Source: Candidatus Bariatricus faecipullorum
Lineage (GTDB): Bacteria; Bacillota; Clostridia; Lachnospirales; Lachnospiraceae
Direction: 5' to 3'
Length of the DNA: 64,000 nucleotides
Assembly (NCBI GenBank): GCA_019118525.1
Contig: DWYV01000002.1
Coordinates: 1-64,000, forward strand
This document shows positions 45,136 to 55,087 of this stretch, piece after piece. Positions within the stretch are counted from its first letter, which is position 1. Each line of letters starts with the position of its first letter. A model generated the notes under the pieces. The model searched no databases. It saw only the letters and a program-made list of their open reading frames with translations, and was not told the origin of the DNA. Position numbers and translations under genes: made by a program.

Positions 45136-46796
45136 AACGCCGTATCTCCTTCATCTGTCATTTCCAGTTTTTTCCGCACGCAGACGGCAACAGCCTCCGC
45201 CAGAAGCGGCGGCACTGCATTTCCCACCTGCTTAAACTGCTCTGTCCGGGAGCCCTCGAACACAAAGTCGTCGGGGAAGGACTGAATTCTGGCCGCCTCC
45301 CGCACAGTAAAAGTCCGGGACTGCTTCCAGTCCGGATGGATAAACTGGTTCCCATCCTTATATAAATGGGCAATGATGGTTTTCGAAGGCAGGTCCCACC
45401 ACTGCACCACATAGCTGTTTCCAAAAACCCGCTGTTTTTCATGGCGCAAATCGGGCCGGTTTTCCAGAAGTTCCTGGAAGGTCCAGTGATTTTTCGCCAT
45501 CTGGGCATACCGCTCCTGGTCCTTTTCATTGTGCCGCCGGGCCACATGGTCCCGAAGCACCTTCTGATTATCCCGGCAGATTTTCTGCAGAAAGCCGTTG
45601 TTCCTGGCCGGGCGAAACGGGACTTCCGGTTTCCCTTCTCCCGGTCTTAAAGGCGGCAGTTCGCCAATCGCCTGACGGACAGTTACAAAGGGCAGAAGCC
45701 CTTCCCTTTCTGCTTCCGGCATCTCCGGGTCTGTATGGGTCTTTTTCACGTCCCGGTACATCTCCTCCGGTTCCAGACCGATATCTTTTCGCACCCCGAT
45801 AAGAATCACTCTCTTTCGAATCTGGGGTACTCCGTAATTGGCCGAATTCAGCACACATTCCTCCGGTTTCAGCCGGACTTTGTAGAACTCTCCCAGTGCT
45901 TCCACAATCGTATTCACGATATGCTTTCCCTGCAGTTTCGCCGTCAGAAGTCCGGTCACATTTTCAAACACAAAAAACCGGGGCTTATAGTAGTTCAGTA
46001 TCCGCACATAACTCTCAAACAGATAGTTCCGGGGGTCGTTTTTCATCCCGTGCTCGTCCTTCGCCCGTCCCAGGCTGGAAAAGCTCTGGCAGGGCGGACC
46101 GCCGATAATCACGTCCACCTCTTCTCCCCGAACCTTTTCGTCCAGGCGTTCCAGCACATCCGGCCGGGTAATATCCATCTCCAGCACCCGGCTGTCAGCC
46201 TCTTCGTACCCATAATAACGCATCCGGGTTTTCAGCGTCTCACAGGCCCAGTGGTCTATCTCCACATGAGCCAGCGCCCGGAATCCCTGCCGGTAAAACC
46301 CCTCGCTTAAGCCCCCGCAGCCCGCGAAAAGGTCAATAAAGCTGTACCGTTTCCGGGACAAACTGTACCTGCGCCCTTCCTCCAGAATTCGGGTGTCAAA
46401 TCCATACTTTTTATAAGCTCTTTCCAGAATCTCATAATAAGATTCGCCAGGCGCATTCAGAGGATGCCTGGTCTCCATCAGGTAGGCCAGCCCCATGACT
46501 TCTCCTTCCTCCATCTGCACCGGAAGCTCCGTTTTATAGTAAAGCTCCGGATAACATTCGTACTCATCCAGGGCTTTTTCATCCCGTTCACTGATTTCCC
46601 ACAGCAGGACCGGCAGTTCGCCCCCACTTTCCCGTTCTGCCGGCTCTATGGTAGCATAGGCGCGGTTCGGCTCTCCCCGGAAGCGCATACAGTATCCCTG
46701 CACCACACCTGCTCCCACCAGCCGGATATCCGGGCACCGGTCCCTCATCATCTTTTCATCCATATTGCTGCCATAGGCTATATACCGTTTCTTCAT
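45132..46796 (-). CDS. Gamma-glutamylcyclotransferase-like domain fused to DNA (cytosine-5) methyltransferase
   Basis: A 554-aa two-domain protein. Residues 1-140 resemble a GGCT/AIG2 fold: the YGSN substrate loop in KRYIAYGSNMDEKMM and the typical LDEYECYPELYYKTELPV with a candidate catalytic Glu. Residues about 150-554 are a full C5-methyltransferase: FIDLFAGCGGLSEGFYRQGF, catalytic Cys in IGGPPCQSFSSLG, FVFENVTGLL and a C-terminal QVGNAVPPLLAEAV. The two domains are in one frame with no internal ribosome site noted. First gene of the restriction-modification operon. What the GGCT-like domain does here is unknown. Confidence 0.88.
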   Translation of the reverse strand: MKKRYIAYGSNMDEKMMRDRCPDIRLVGAGVVQGYCMRFRGEPNRAYATIEPAERESGGELPVLLWEISERDEKALDEYECYPELYYKTELPVQMEEGEVMGLAYLMETRHPLNAPGESYYEILERAYKKYGFDTRILEEGRRYSLSRKRYSFIDLFAGCGGLSEGFYRQGFRALAHVEIDHWACETLKTRMRYYGYEEADSRVLEMDITRPDVLERLDEKVRGEEVDVIIGGPPCQSFSSLGRAKDEHGMKNDPRNYLFESYVRILNYYKPRFFVFENVTGLLTAKLQGKHIVNTIVEALGEFYKVRLKPEECVLNSANYGVPQIRKRVILIGVRKDIGLEPEEMYRDVKKTHTDPEMPEAEREGLLPFVTVRQAIGELPPLRPGEGKPEVPFRPARNNGFLQKICRDNQKVLRDHVARRHNEKDQERYAQMAKNHWTFQELLENRPDLRHEKQRVFGNSYVVQWWDLPSKTIIAHLYKDGNQFIHPDWKQSRTFTVREAARIQSFPDDFVFEGSRTEQFKQVGNAVPPLLAEAVAVCVRKKLEMTDEGDTAL

Positions 46797-46858
46797 TCCT
46801 GCAGGCTCCTTTCCAGTCTGCCTCTAGTTTACTATATTTTCCCGGCCCTGTCCACAAA

Positions 46859-47447
46859 TCACTTCTGGCACAGCTCCCGAAAAAAACTGCACTCTTCCTC
46901 ATTGCAGAGGGCAGCGTCCGCCGTCCTGATATTGCAGTGAAACACATGGCCCAGCTTCTTTTTTGGATTTCTGTAATAACGGTAAAGGAAGGGAACTTCC
47001 TTTTCCATCAGAACCCGGACCAGAAGAGGCGCCTGCTCTTTCAGAAAATCCCCTTCCGCTGTCATGACAAAAACCGGCGGATACTGTTCCGTAATATAAG
47101 GAAGGGGATTCAGCATGGCCCGCTTCGTCTCCCGGTTTTCCGTCCCCAGCAGGTCCTCCAGCAGTGCCGGGGTATCGCTTCCCGCTATCCGCTCTTCCCG
47201 GCTGATATCGTACACCCCGCAGTTCAGGGCCACCGCCCGGGGCACAAAGCCCTCCGGCGGGATTACACCGCACATCTTCCGGTAATCCGGGCTGGTACAA
47301 AGGGCTGCAAACAGACTCAGAATGTGCGCCCCCGCCGAATCTCCCAAGCCAAAGACATGGTTCGTATCAAACCCGTAGTCCGGCCCGGTCCCGAATCAGA
47401 TCCCCGGCGCGAAATGTTGTCCGTATTCTGTCACTTGTCAGAGACAT
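46859..47447 (-). pseudogene. Internally deleted alpha/beta hydrolase (esterase) gene
   Basis: The C-terminal part (from GDSAGAHILSLFAAL at 47347) has the esterase nucleophile motif GDSAG, the acid in MTAEGDFLKEQAP and the His in LGHVFH. Upstream, ATG 47447 with AGGAAGG begins MSLTSDRIRTTFRAGDLIRD and runs into a stop, while a different frame reads DYGFDTNHVFGLGDSAG. About 100 codons including the oxyanion-hole HGGG region are missing. It lies at the edge of the restriction operon, as if damaged by its arrival or by deletion. Confidence 0.75.
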
Positions 47448-47507
47448 TTTCCTTCCTCCTTTGAAAAAAAGATTGCTATTTTTTTATCATTATACCAGAC
47501 TTTTTTA

Positions 47508-47535
47508 TTGATTTAATTGGTTAATCGGGTATAAT
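47508..47535 (+). promoter_or_regulatory. Promoter of pckA
   Basis: TTGATT (47508-47513), 16 bp, TATAAT (47530-47535). A leader of about 105 bases follows, with a modest hairpin CAGGA...TCCTG (47577-47600); no riboswitch is recognised. Confidence 0.7.
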
Positions 47536-47647
47536 GTTGATATGGGAGCAAATTTTTCCCTTTTCAGGAAATGTCCAGGAACCGGATTCTTCGGCTCCTG
47601 TCTATTTATTCCCATATAAAAATAAGAGAAAAGAGGTTGAATGTAAG

Positions 47648-49255
47648 ATGGCAGAAATCAATTTAAGCAAGTATGGCATTACTGGAACGACAGAAATTGT
47701 GTACAACCCTTCTTATGAAATGCTGTTCGAAGAAGAGACAAAGCCGGAACTGGAAGGTTTTGAAAAGGGCCAGGTCAGCGAACTTGGAGCAGTCAACGTT
47801 ATGACAGGTGTTTACACCGGACGTTCTCCCAAGGACAAATTCATCGTAATGGATGAAAATTCCAAAGACACTGTATGGTGGACTTCTGACGAATACAAAA
47901 ATGACAATCATCCGGCCAGCGAAGAGACCTGGAAAGCAGTAAAGGATATCGCGCTCGGCGAACTTTCCAACAAGAGACTGTTCGTGGTAGACGCATTCTG
48001 CGGCGCTAACAAAGACACCCGCATGGCTATCCGTTTTATTATGGAAGTAGCATGGCAGGCACACTTTGTAACCAACATGTTTATCCAGCCCACAGAGGAA
48101 GAGCTGAAAGATTTCGAACCGGATTTCGTTGTATACAACGCTTCCAAGGCAAAAGTGGAAAACTACAAGGAACTGGGCCTGAACTCAGAGACCGCTGTTG
48201 TATTTAACATTACAAGCCGTGAGCAGGTTATCCTGAACACCTGGTACGGCGGTGAGATGAAGAAAGGTATGTTCTCCATGATGAACTACTATCTGCCGCT
48301 GAAGGGCATCGCTTCCATGCACTGCTCTGCAAACACAGATATGAACGGAGAGAACACCGCTATCTTCTTCGGTCTTTCCGGGACCGGAAAAACCACTCTT
48401 TCCACAGACCCGAAACGTCTTCTGATTGGTGATGACGAGCATGGCTGGGATGACAACGGTATCTTCAATTTCGAAGGCGGATGCTACGCCAAGGTTATCA
48501 ACCTGGACAAAGAATCCGAGCCGGACATCTACAATGCTATCAAACGCAACGCCCTGCTGGAAAACGTTACTCTGGACGAAAACGGAAAAATCGATTTCAA
48601 CGATAAGAGCGTAACGGAAAACACCCGTGTATCTTATCCGATTGACCATATTCAGAATATTGTACGCCCGGTATCTTCCGCACCGGCTGCAAAGGAGGTT
48701 ATCTTCCTCTCCGCTGACGCATTCGGCGTACTTCCTCCGGTATCTATCCTGACTCCGGAGCAGACACAGTACTACTTCCTGTCCGGCTTCACCGCAAAAC
48801 TGGCCGGCACAGAGCGTGGTATCACCGAGCCTACACCGACCTTCTCCGCATGCTTCGGCCAGGCATTCCTGGAACTGCATCCCACAAAATATGCAGAAGA
48901 ACTTGTAAAGAGAATGGAACAGAGCGGTGCAAAAGCATACCTGGTAAACACCGGCTGGAACGGAAGCGGCAAACGTATCTCCATCAAGGATACCCGTGGT
49001 ATCATCGACGCAATCTTAAATGGAGATATCCTGAAAGCACCGACCAAGAAGATTCCGTACTTCAACATTGAAGTGCCCACAGAACTTCCGGGTGTAGATA
49101 CAAACATTCTGGATCCCAGAGACACGTATGCTGACGCTTCTGAATGGGAAGCAAAGGCAAAAGACCTGGCTCAGAGATTCATTAAGAACTTTGCGAAATA
49201 CGAAGGAAATGAAGCCGGAAAGGCACTGGTTGCCGCCGGACCTCAGGCAGACTAA
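47648..49255 (+). CDS. pckA: Phosphoenolpyruvate carboxykinase (ATP)
   Basis: A 535-aa enzyme interconverting oxaloacetate and phosphoenolpyruvate. The kinase loop [15 protein letters not shown], metal site [22 protein letters not shown] and substrate loop [14 protein letters not shown] are intact. Length is typical. The start [10 protein letters not shown] at 47648 is used; the frame upstream is leader. Codon use is more strongly biased than in its neighbours, suggesting high expression. In gut anaerobes it often works in the carboxylating direction. Confidence 0.97.
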   Translation: MAEINLSKYGITGTTEIVYNPSYEMLFEEETKPELEGFEKGQVSELGAVNVMTGVYTGRSPKDKFIVMDENSKDTVWWTSDEYKNDNHPASEETWKAVKDIALGELSNKRLFVVDAFCGANKDTRMAIRFIMEVAWQAHFVTNMFIQPTEEELKDFEPDFVVYNASKAKVENYKELGLNSETAVVFNITSREQVILNTWYGGEMKKGMFSMMNYYLPLKGIASMHCSANTDMNGENTAIFFGLSGTGKTTLSTDPKRLLIGDDEHGWDDNGIFNFEGGCYAKVINLDKESEPDIYNAIKRNALLENVTLDENGKIDFNDKSVTENTRVSYPIDHIQNIVRPVSSAPAAKEVIFLSADAFGVLPPVSILTPEQTQYYFLSGFTAKLAGTERGITEPTPTFSACFGQAFLELHPTKYAEELVKRMEQSGAKAYLVNTGWNGSGKRISIKDTRGIIDAILNGDILKAPTKKIPYFNIEVPTELPGVDTNILDPRDTYADASEWEAKAKDLAQRFIKNFAKYEGNEAGKALVAAGPQAD

Positions 49256-49283
49256 TTCCTGGGAAATTTCATTGAATTTTATT

Positions 49284-49317
49284 GGGGACGGGTACCGGCC
49301 AGCCGGTACCCGTCCCC
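49284..49317. repeat. GC-rich interspersed palindrome, copy 4
   Basis: Identical to the 34-bp core of copy 1 (GGGGACGGGTACC...). It lies 28 bp past the pckA stop and before the terminator, so it will be part of the pckA 3' mRNA end. Confidence 0.85.
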
Positions 49318-49325
49318 ATTCATTT

Positions 49326-49365
49326 AACCCCCCGCCTGCGGACCAGACCGCGGGCAGGGGTTCTG
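49326..49365. terminator. Hairpin between convergent pckA and aminopeptidase genes
   Basis: AACCCCCCGCCTGCGG against CCGCGGGCAGGGGTT, loop ACCAGA, one bulge; short T-rich tails only. Probably the mRNA end for both genes. Confidence 0.7.
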
Positions 49366-49370
49366 TTACT

Positions 49371-51158
49371 CTAAATCTCTCTCGTGTAATGAGCCAGCCA
49401 CTCTTTTTCCTCGTCGTTCAGATACGGAGAAACTTTCTCATATACTTTCTTATGGTAATCATTCAGAAGCTTTTTGTCTTCTTCCGTCATAATATCCGGA
49501 TTGATTCCGTCCAGGTCCATGGGGATGTAGGTAATGGGTTCAAAATACATGAACTGGCCATACTCATTCTTTTCCCCATTGCAGGTCAGAAGCTCATTCT
49601 CCAGACGGATACCGTGGGAGCCTTCAATGTAGATACCCGGCTCGTCCGTGATAATCATGCCTGCTTCAAAAGGCTGAATCTCACCGGCCCGGAAGGTCCA
49701 GCGGAATCCGGTGGGGCCCTCGTGGATGTTCAGCAGATAACCCACGCCGTGTCCGGTTCCATGGTTAAAGTTTAAGTTTCTGTCCCAGAAAGGCTTTCTG
49801 GCCAGCAGATCCAGGGTCATGCCGGTTGTTCCGTAGAGGAATTTCGCATCGGCAAGCCGCAGGTTACTGATGGCAACCAGGGTGAAATGGTCCTTCATAA
49901 TCTGAGGAATTTCCCCAAATACATAGGTTCTGGTTACGTCCGTGGAGCCTTCCCAGAATCCTGCTCCGGTATCGGTCATCAGCATGCCGCCTTCCTTCAG
50001 TTCCACATCGGTTTCCGGAGTGGAGCTGTAATGAACGATAGCGCCGTGTTCTCCAAAGGAAGAAATCGGGTCAAAGCTGGGACGGATGAAATTTCCCTGC
50101 TCTTTCCGGAACTCATCCAGCTTATCGGAAGCGCTGATTTCCGTGATTTTCATTTTTCCCACATTTTCCTTCAGCCACTTCATAAATTTAACGTGAGCCA
50201 CGCTGTCCTTAATCTGGGCTTTCCGGATGTTTTCGATTTCCACCTCGTTTTTGATGGCTTTAAACAGAATTTCCGGATTTCTCTCTTCTACCTTTTTCAC
50301 ACCTTCCGGAATGTTGTTGTAAAGAGCATAGTTCAGTTTGCCCGGGTCAATCAGCAGCACTTCGTCTGCTGCCGTCTTCTTAATATCCTCGTAAATATCA
50401 TTATAAGGATGCAGTACCACGCCTGTGTCTGCCAGATGTCCCTTAATCTCATCGCTCAGCTTTGCTTCATTGATATAAAGATCCATCTTATCCATGGTAA
50501 TCACTGCGTAGGACAGTACCAGCGGGAAAAATTCGATATCATTTCCGCGGATGTTCAAAGTCCAGCAGATATCGTCCAGTGTTGTCAGCACATGGGCAGT
50601 CGCCCCGCACTTTTTCATTTCTTCCCGGATTCTGGAAAGCTTGCTCTCTGCCGTCTCTCCCGCGTATTCCACACCCAGTTCAAATACAGGCTCCTCGGAA
50701 AGGGCCGGCCGGTCTTCCCATATCCGGTCAATCAGGTCAAATTCGTAAACCACTTTTCCGTTCTTTCCGTCTGCAATCTCTGCATACGCCTGGCCTTCGC
50801 CCATAGATACGGTCCGTCCGTCAAATCCCAGCACGCCGCCTTCCGGCAGGTTTTCCTCCAGCCATGCATTCAGCGTGGGCACGCCCGGTTCCCCCATCTT
50901 CATCAGTTCCACCGTACTTCCTTCCAGCTGTTTTGCGGCCTGGATAAAGTATCTTCCGTCTGTCCAGAGACGGGCCTCCGTCTTTGTGATGACCGCCGTT
51001 CCTGCGGAACCGGTGAAGCCGGTAATGTACATCCGCTCTTTAAAATGCTCGCCCACGTACTCGCTCTGATGATAATCTGCAGTGGGAACTACATAAACGT
51101 CAATGCCTTCTGCTGCCATCTGCTCCCGCAGTTTTTCAAGTCTTTCTGGTATGTTCAT
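49371..51158 (-). CDS. Xaa-Pro aminopeptidase (M24B, aminopeptidase P type)
   Basis: A 595-aa cytoplasmic peptidase that removes N-terminal residues before proline. Two creatinase-like N-domains (MNIPERLEKLREQMAAEGIDVYVVPTADYHQSEY) precede the pita-bread catalytic domain with metal ligands in LMTDTGAGFWEGSTDVTRT, NFNHGTGHGVGYLLNIHEGP and DEPGIYIEGSHGIRLENELL. The long form resembles eukaryote-like APP. It could free proline for the proline reductase pathway, which is inference from physiology. An AGGAGG-type site precedes the ATG. Confidence 0.95.
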   Translation of the reverse strand: MNIPERLEKLREQMAAEGIDVYVVPTADYHQSEYVGEHFKERMYITGFTGSAGTAVITKTEARLWTDGRYFIQAAKQLEGSTVELMKMGEPGVPTLNAWLEENLPEGGVLGFDGRTVSMGEGQAYAEIADGKNGKVVYEFDLIDRIWEDRPALSEEPVFELGVEYAGETAESKLSRIREEMKKCGATAHVLTTLDDICWTLNIRGNDIEFFPLVLSYAVITMDKMDLYINEAKLSDEIKGHLADTGVVLHPYNDIYEDIKKTAADEVLLIDPGKLNYALYNNIPEGVKKVEERNPEILFKAIKNEVEIENIRKAQIKDSVAHVKFMKWLKENVGKMKITEISASDKLDEFRKEQGNFIRPSFDPISSFGEHGAIVHYSSTPETDVELKEGGMLMTDTGAGFWEGSTDVTRTYVFGEIPQIMKDHFTLVAISNLRLADAKFLYGTTGMTLDLLARKPFWDRNLNFNHGTGHGVGYLLNIHEGPTGFRWTFRAGEIQPFEAGMIITDEPGIYIEGSHGIRLENELLTCNGEKNEYGQFMYFEPITYIPMDLDGINPDIMTEEDKKLLNDYHKKVYEKVSPYLNDEEKEWLAHYTREI

Positions 51159-51237
51159 CTCATTAACCTCCTACTATACCAATCTTTTTTCATTATAACA
51201 CGGCCTTCCGGTTTTGCAATCTTTTCCTGGCATCTGT

Positions 51238-53712
51238 TTATTCCTCGCACCACCATATCAGGTTTACCAGATGCCCTGCTGCCAGCTTCAGTTCCCGTAA
51301 TTCCAGGGAACCGTTTTCCAGCTCTTCCCGCAGATTTTCATGGTCCTGCGGACATCCCGGCATAATACTGTCGTTTCCGGCGCGGATACAGCCCGCCGCC
51401 GTACAGTCCGGACCGTTCTGCGTAGTCGTCCAGTCCGTCATGATTAGTCCCCTGTATCCCCACTCATTTCGAAGTACTTTTGTACACAAGTCATAACTGT
51501 TGGCGGCATGCACGCCGTTTACCAGATTATAGCTGGTCATTAGCGCCATGGGAGCCGCCTCGGTCACCGCGATTTCGAAGCCTTTGAGATAAATTTCCCG
51601 AAGCGCCCGCTCGGATACAATACTGTCCGACTGCATCCGTTCGTTTTCCCGGTTGTTGCAGGCAAAATGCTTCACCGTTGTGCCGCAGACTTTGAGGGAC
51701 TGTACTCCCTCCGTGACAGCCGCCGCCAGTTTTCCGGAAAGAAACGGGTCTTCCGAATAGTACTCAAAATTTCTGCCGCAGAGCGGATTCCGGTGAATGT
51801 TCATTCCCGGCGCCAGCCACAGGGTAACGCCAAACTCCCACATCTCATCCGCAATCATTTTCCCGCACTGCCTGAGAAGCGGCAGGTCCCAGCTCTGGGC
51901 CAGCACTGTGCCAACCGGCAGGGCCGTACAGTACTGGTAATAGGTTTCTCCCTTCTTCTCTTCCGTGCTCCGGCTTAAAAATCCATTTTCCAGAGCCTCC
52001 TCAAAGGGTACAGAGAGCGGTTTCCCATCCACCGCCTGATAGGTCCGGTTCAGCCGCAGGCCCGCAGGGCCGTCCGCCAGAACAATGCTGGAAAGTCCCT
52101 CTTCCCGGGCACAGCTGCTGGTCTCCGCCGCAGAACCGGGCACCCGGTTTCCGGCCGCTCCCAGCGCGCTTCCCTGCCCCTTTTCCACGTCACCAGTCAC
52201 CAGCTGTATCAGCTGTTCTGTTTTCAGGCTTTCGGTAAAATCCGCCACTTCCGGCGGAAAATCCTGATAATTCCGCTCATAGGAAACCGTCCGGGCAGTC
52301 ACCTCTTTCCCGGAAAGCCGAATCTGGGGACAGGCGTCCTTTTTCTCCATCCAGGAACTGCGTCTCTTCTGAATCTGTTCAGCAGAAGGCTTTATCTCTT
52401 CCAGTTCCTCCTGCAGAGGACAAATCTGCTCCGTTTTTACCAGCACGCTGTCCTGCTCCAGATAAAGGGAGCCGAAAAATTCGGCTGTCTCCAGACTGTT
52501 CCCTGCGAAAAAGCCGTACCAGCCCTGTTCCAGCATCCAGGCGCTCTCTTCCTCACAGTAGGAGGCCAGTTCTCTTAATTCTATTTTCACCGCCAGTTCC
52601 TGACTCTCGCCCGGCGCCAGAACTTTGGATTTGCCAAATCCGGCCAGACGGCGGTACTCTTTCTGCTGTTTTTCCTGGGGACAAGATACATAAATCTGAA
52701 CGACCTCCCGGCCTGCCAGGCTGTCCCCTGTATTCGTCACCCGGATTCCCGCTTCCAGGGCGCCGTCCTCTCTCAGTTCCAGTCCGAAGGGCTGCAGGGA
52801 AAAACGGGTATAGGAAAGGCCATAGCCAAAGCTGTAGCGCACCGGCACCTGAAACGTGTCAAAATACCGGTATCCCACATAGATTCCTTCCCGGTACCGT
52901 TCTTTCTGCTCTTTCCCAAATTCCTCCGCGCAGGGACAGTCCTCATAGGACAGCGGCCAGCTGTCCGTCAGCTTTGCCCCTGGCACCATTCGCCCGCTGA
53001 CAATGTCCGCCAGGGCATTTCCCCCTTCCATGCCCGGCTGATTCAGATAAAGAATGCCTTCCAGAGAAGGATACCGGTCTGTAAAGGAAAGATCCACCAT
53101 GCCTCCGGTGTTCAGCACCAGAATCACATGCGGGTACAGCGTGCAGATTCTCTCCACCACTTCGGCCTCCCGGTCAGTCAGATAATAATCCCCGGGAACA
53201 GCCTCCCGGTCTTTGCCCTCTCCGGCCTGGCGGGACAGCACGTACATCGCCGTATCCGCCTCTGTCTTTTCCGGAAGCGCCCCTTCCGACGGACGAAACG
53301 GAATACTGGTATAAGCCTCAAAAAATCCGGTGTCCGCTTCGCCTTTCTCTTCCAGCTCCCGGGTTTTCTCCCAGACAGCATCCTTCCAGGCAAGGCGTGC
53401 ATTCTCATACGCCCGGTCACAGTCTGCCAGCCACTTCTCCGTGGTGATGGGAAATCCTGCCTTTTTCATTCCCTGCCAGATACTCACTGTATTCCGGCAG
53501 TTCACGTCGCCGGAACCAGTACCGCCTTTTATGGTCCGCACGGCTCCGGCCCCATAAAGCGCCAGAGGCGTCCCCTTTTTCAGCGGCAGAATCTGATTCT
53601 CGTTTTTCAGCAGGACCATTCCCGCCGCGGCCGCAAGCCGGGCTGTCTCCCTGCCCCGCACCTCATAATCCCGTTCTCTGGAAAAAGGAACGCCGGATAA
53701 CTTTCCTCGCAT
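51238..53712 (-). CDS. Glycoside hydrolase family 3 enzyme with reversed domain order
   Basis: An 824-aa GH3 protein without signal peptide. The (alpha/beta)6 domain comes first (RLAAAAGMVLLKNENQILPLKKG; KGGTGSGDVN), then a fibronectin-like domain (PVRYSFGYGLSYTRFSLQPF; VVQIYVSCPQ), then the TIM barrel (LADGPAGLRL, LAPGMNIHRNPLCGRNFEYYSEDP) with the nucleophile Asp in LIMTDWTTTQNG. This swapped order is known for a GH3 subgroup with beta-glucosidase and related activities. Substrate not predictable. Single gene. Confidence 0.93.
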   Translation of the reverse strand: MRGKLSGVPFSRERDYEVRGRETARLAAAAGMVLLKNENQILPLKKGTPLALYGAGAVRTIKGGTGSGDVNCRNTVSIWQGMKKAGFPITTEKWLADCDRAYENARLAWKDAVWEKTRELEEKGEADTGFFEAYTSIPFRPSEGALPEKTEADTAMYVLSRQAGEGKDREAVPGDYYLTDREAEVVERICTLYPHVILVLNTGGMVDLSFTDRYPSLEGILYLNQPGMEGGNALADIVSGRMVPGAKLTDSWPLSYEDCPCAEEFGKEQKERYREGIYVGYRYFDTFQVPVRYSFGYGLSYTRFSLQPFGLELREDGALEAGIRVTNTGDSLAGREVVQIYVSCPQEKQQKEYRRLAGFGKSKVLAPGESQELAVKIELRELASYCEEESAWMLEQGWYGFFAGNSLETAEFFGSLYLEQDSVLVKTEQICPLQEELEEIKPSAEQIQKRRSSWMEKKDACPQIRLSGKEVTARTVSYERNYQDFPPEVADFTESLKTEQLIQLVTGDVEKGQGSALGAAGNRVPGSAAETSSCAREEGLSSIVLADGPAGLRLNRTYQAVDGKPLSVPFEEALENGFLSRSTEEKKGETYYQYCTALPVGTVLAQSWDLPLLRQCGKMIADEMWEFGVTLWLAPGMNIHRNPLCGRNFEYYSEDPFLSGKLAAAVTEGVQSLKVCGTTVKHFACNNRENERMQSDSIVSERALREIYLKGFEIAVTEAAPMALMTSYNLVNGVHAANSYDLCTKVLRNEWGYRGLIMTDWTTTQNGPDCTAAGCIRAGNDSIMPGCPQDHENLREELENGSLELRELKLAAGHLVNLIWWCEE

Positions 53713-53757
53713 AGCTTCCCCTCCTGTTCCTCTGTTTTCTTTTCTCGTTTCCCGTTT

Positions 53758-54963
53758 TTAGGGTTCCTCATCAAAAATACGACCTATTTTTTTCCCCATC
53801 CGGGTAATCAGGGGCACCACCAGTGCATTCCCCATACAGAAATACCGGGCCCTTTCCGTCATTCCCGTATCCGTCCAGCCATCGTCAAATCCCTGAATCC
53901 GCTCTGCCTCCACCGGCGTCAGCCGCCGCAGCCGTCCGCTGCGGGGGTCCCGGACCACATGGCTGCTCCGGTTCACCGTCGCCTCTGATGTCAGCATGGT
54001 TCTTGCCGGTTTGTCCAGACTGTCCGGGAAGGCAATGGCCCCCTCGCTGAAGGTGTACTGATAACCGGTCCGGCTTGTCCGTTCAATCCGTTTCGCGCCC
54101 TTCAGGTACGTCCATTTCTCCATGCTTTCTTCTGTCAGAAAATAGGATTCCGGCACATCCTTTTCCAGCATATCGCCCAGCGGAACAGACGGCTCCGTTA
54201 CCGGCTCTGTCTTTCCCGTGACAATTTCCCCGTTTTCCATATATCCCGTATTTTCAAACAAAAACTGAAATTCCTCCATACTCTTGTCCAGATTTTCCCA
54301 GTTTATCCTGGTTCTCCGAAGCTTCCCGGCTGTCAGAGCCGGAAACACGGTGGCAAAAAAACCTTCCTTTTCCAGAATCTCCTCCTGGGAAAATGCCGCC
54401 ATTTTCCGCCCGTATACGGTACTGTCCCTCCAGGCAAAAATAAAAACTCTCCGCCTTCGCTGTCCGGCGCCGTAATCTGCCGCATTGATAACCCGCCATT
54501 CTGCCCGGTAGCCAAGTCCGGCAAGGCAGGCCAGCATAATACCAAAGTCCCGTCCTCTCTGCGCGGACGGAGACTTCAGCAGGCGGTCCACGTTTTCCAT
54601 CAGGACGAACGAAGGCCGTTTTTCCTCCAGTACTTCCTGGATTTCCCACCAGAGTGTTCCCTTCTGCCCCTTCAGTCCCTTTGCCCCGGAACGCGGTCTG
54701 GCAACAGAATAATCCTGGCAGGGAAATCCCGCCATCAGGAGATTATGGTCCGGAATCTGCTTTTTATCCACTTTTCGAATATCAATTCCAGTATTTTCAT
54801 CAATATCGCCAAAATGATGCACATAACAGTCATGGGCCCACTGAACTTTCCTTCCCGGTTCCCACTGGGAAAACCAGACCGTCTTCCATTCCTTTGACGC
54901 CCGTTCCATTCCCAGCCGGAAACCACCCACTCCCGCAAACAGCTCACACTGTGTTTTCTCCAT
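53758..54963 (-). CDS. Orphan DNA (cytosine-5) methyltransferase
   Basis: A 401-aa Dcm-type enzyme: motif I CELFAGVGGFRLGMERA, catalytic Cys in LMAGFPCQDYSVA, motif VI FVLMENVDRLLKS, AADYGAGQRRRRVFIFA and a C-terminal CMGNALVVPLITRMG. No nuclease gene is next to it, so it may be solitary or paired with a distant enzyme. It is 45 bp upstream of GH3 on the same strand. Confidence 0.92.
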   Translation of the reverse strand: MEKTQCELFAGVGGFRLGMERASKEWKTVWFSQWEPGRKVQWAHDCYVHHFGDIDENTGIDIRKVDKKQIPDHNLLMAGFPCQDYSVARPRSGAKGLKGQKGTLWWEIQEVLEEKRPSFVLMENVDRLLKSPSAQRGRDFGIMLACLAGLGYRAEWRVINAADYGAGQRRRRVFIFAWRDSTVYGRKMAAFSQEEILEKEGFFATVFPALTAGKLRRTRINWENLDKSMEEFQFLFENTGYMENGEIVTGKTEPVTEPSVPLGDMLEKDVPESYFLTEESMEKWTYLKGAKRIERTSRTGYQYTFSEGAIAFPDSLDKPARTMLTSEATVNRSSHVVRDPRSGRLRRLTPVEAERIQGFDDGWTDTGMTERARYFCMGNALVVPLITRMGKKIGRIFDEEP

Positions 54964-55087
54964 TCTCTACGACTCCTTTTTCCTGCTTTTCCTATTATAC
55001 TGGATTTCCTGGAAAAAGGAAACCACCTTATCGGGTGTGCGCCTTTATCCAGTCACAGATGAAAACCGGCTCCGTCCACGCCGGCTT

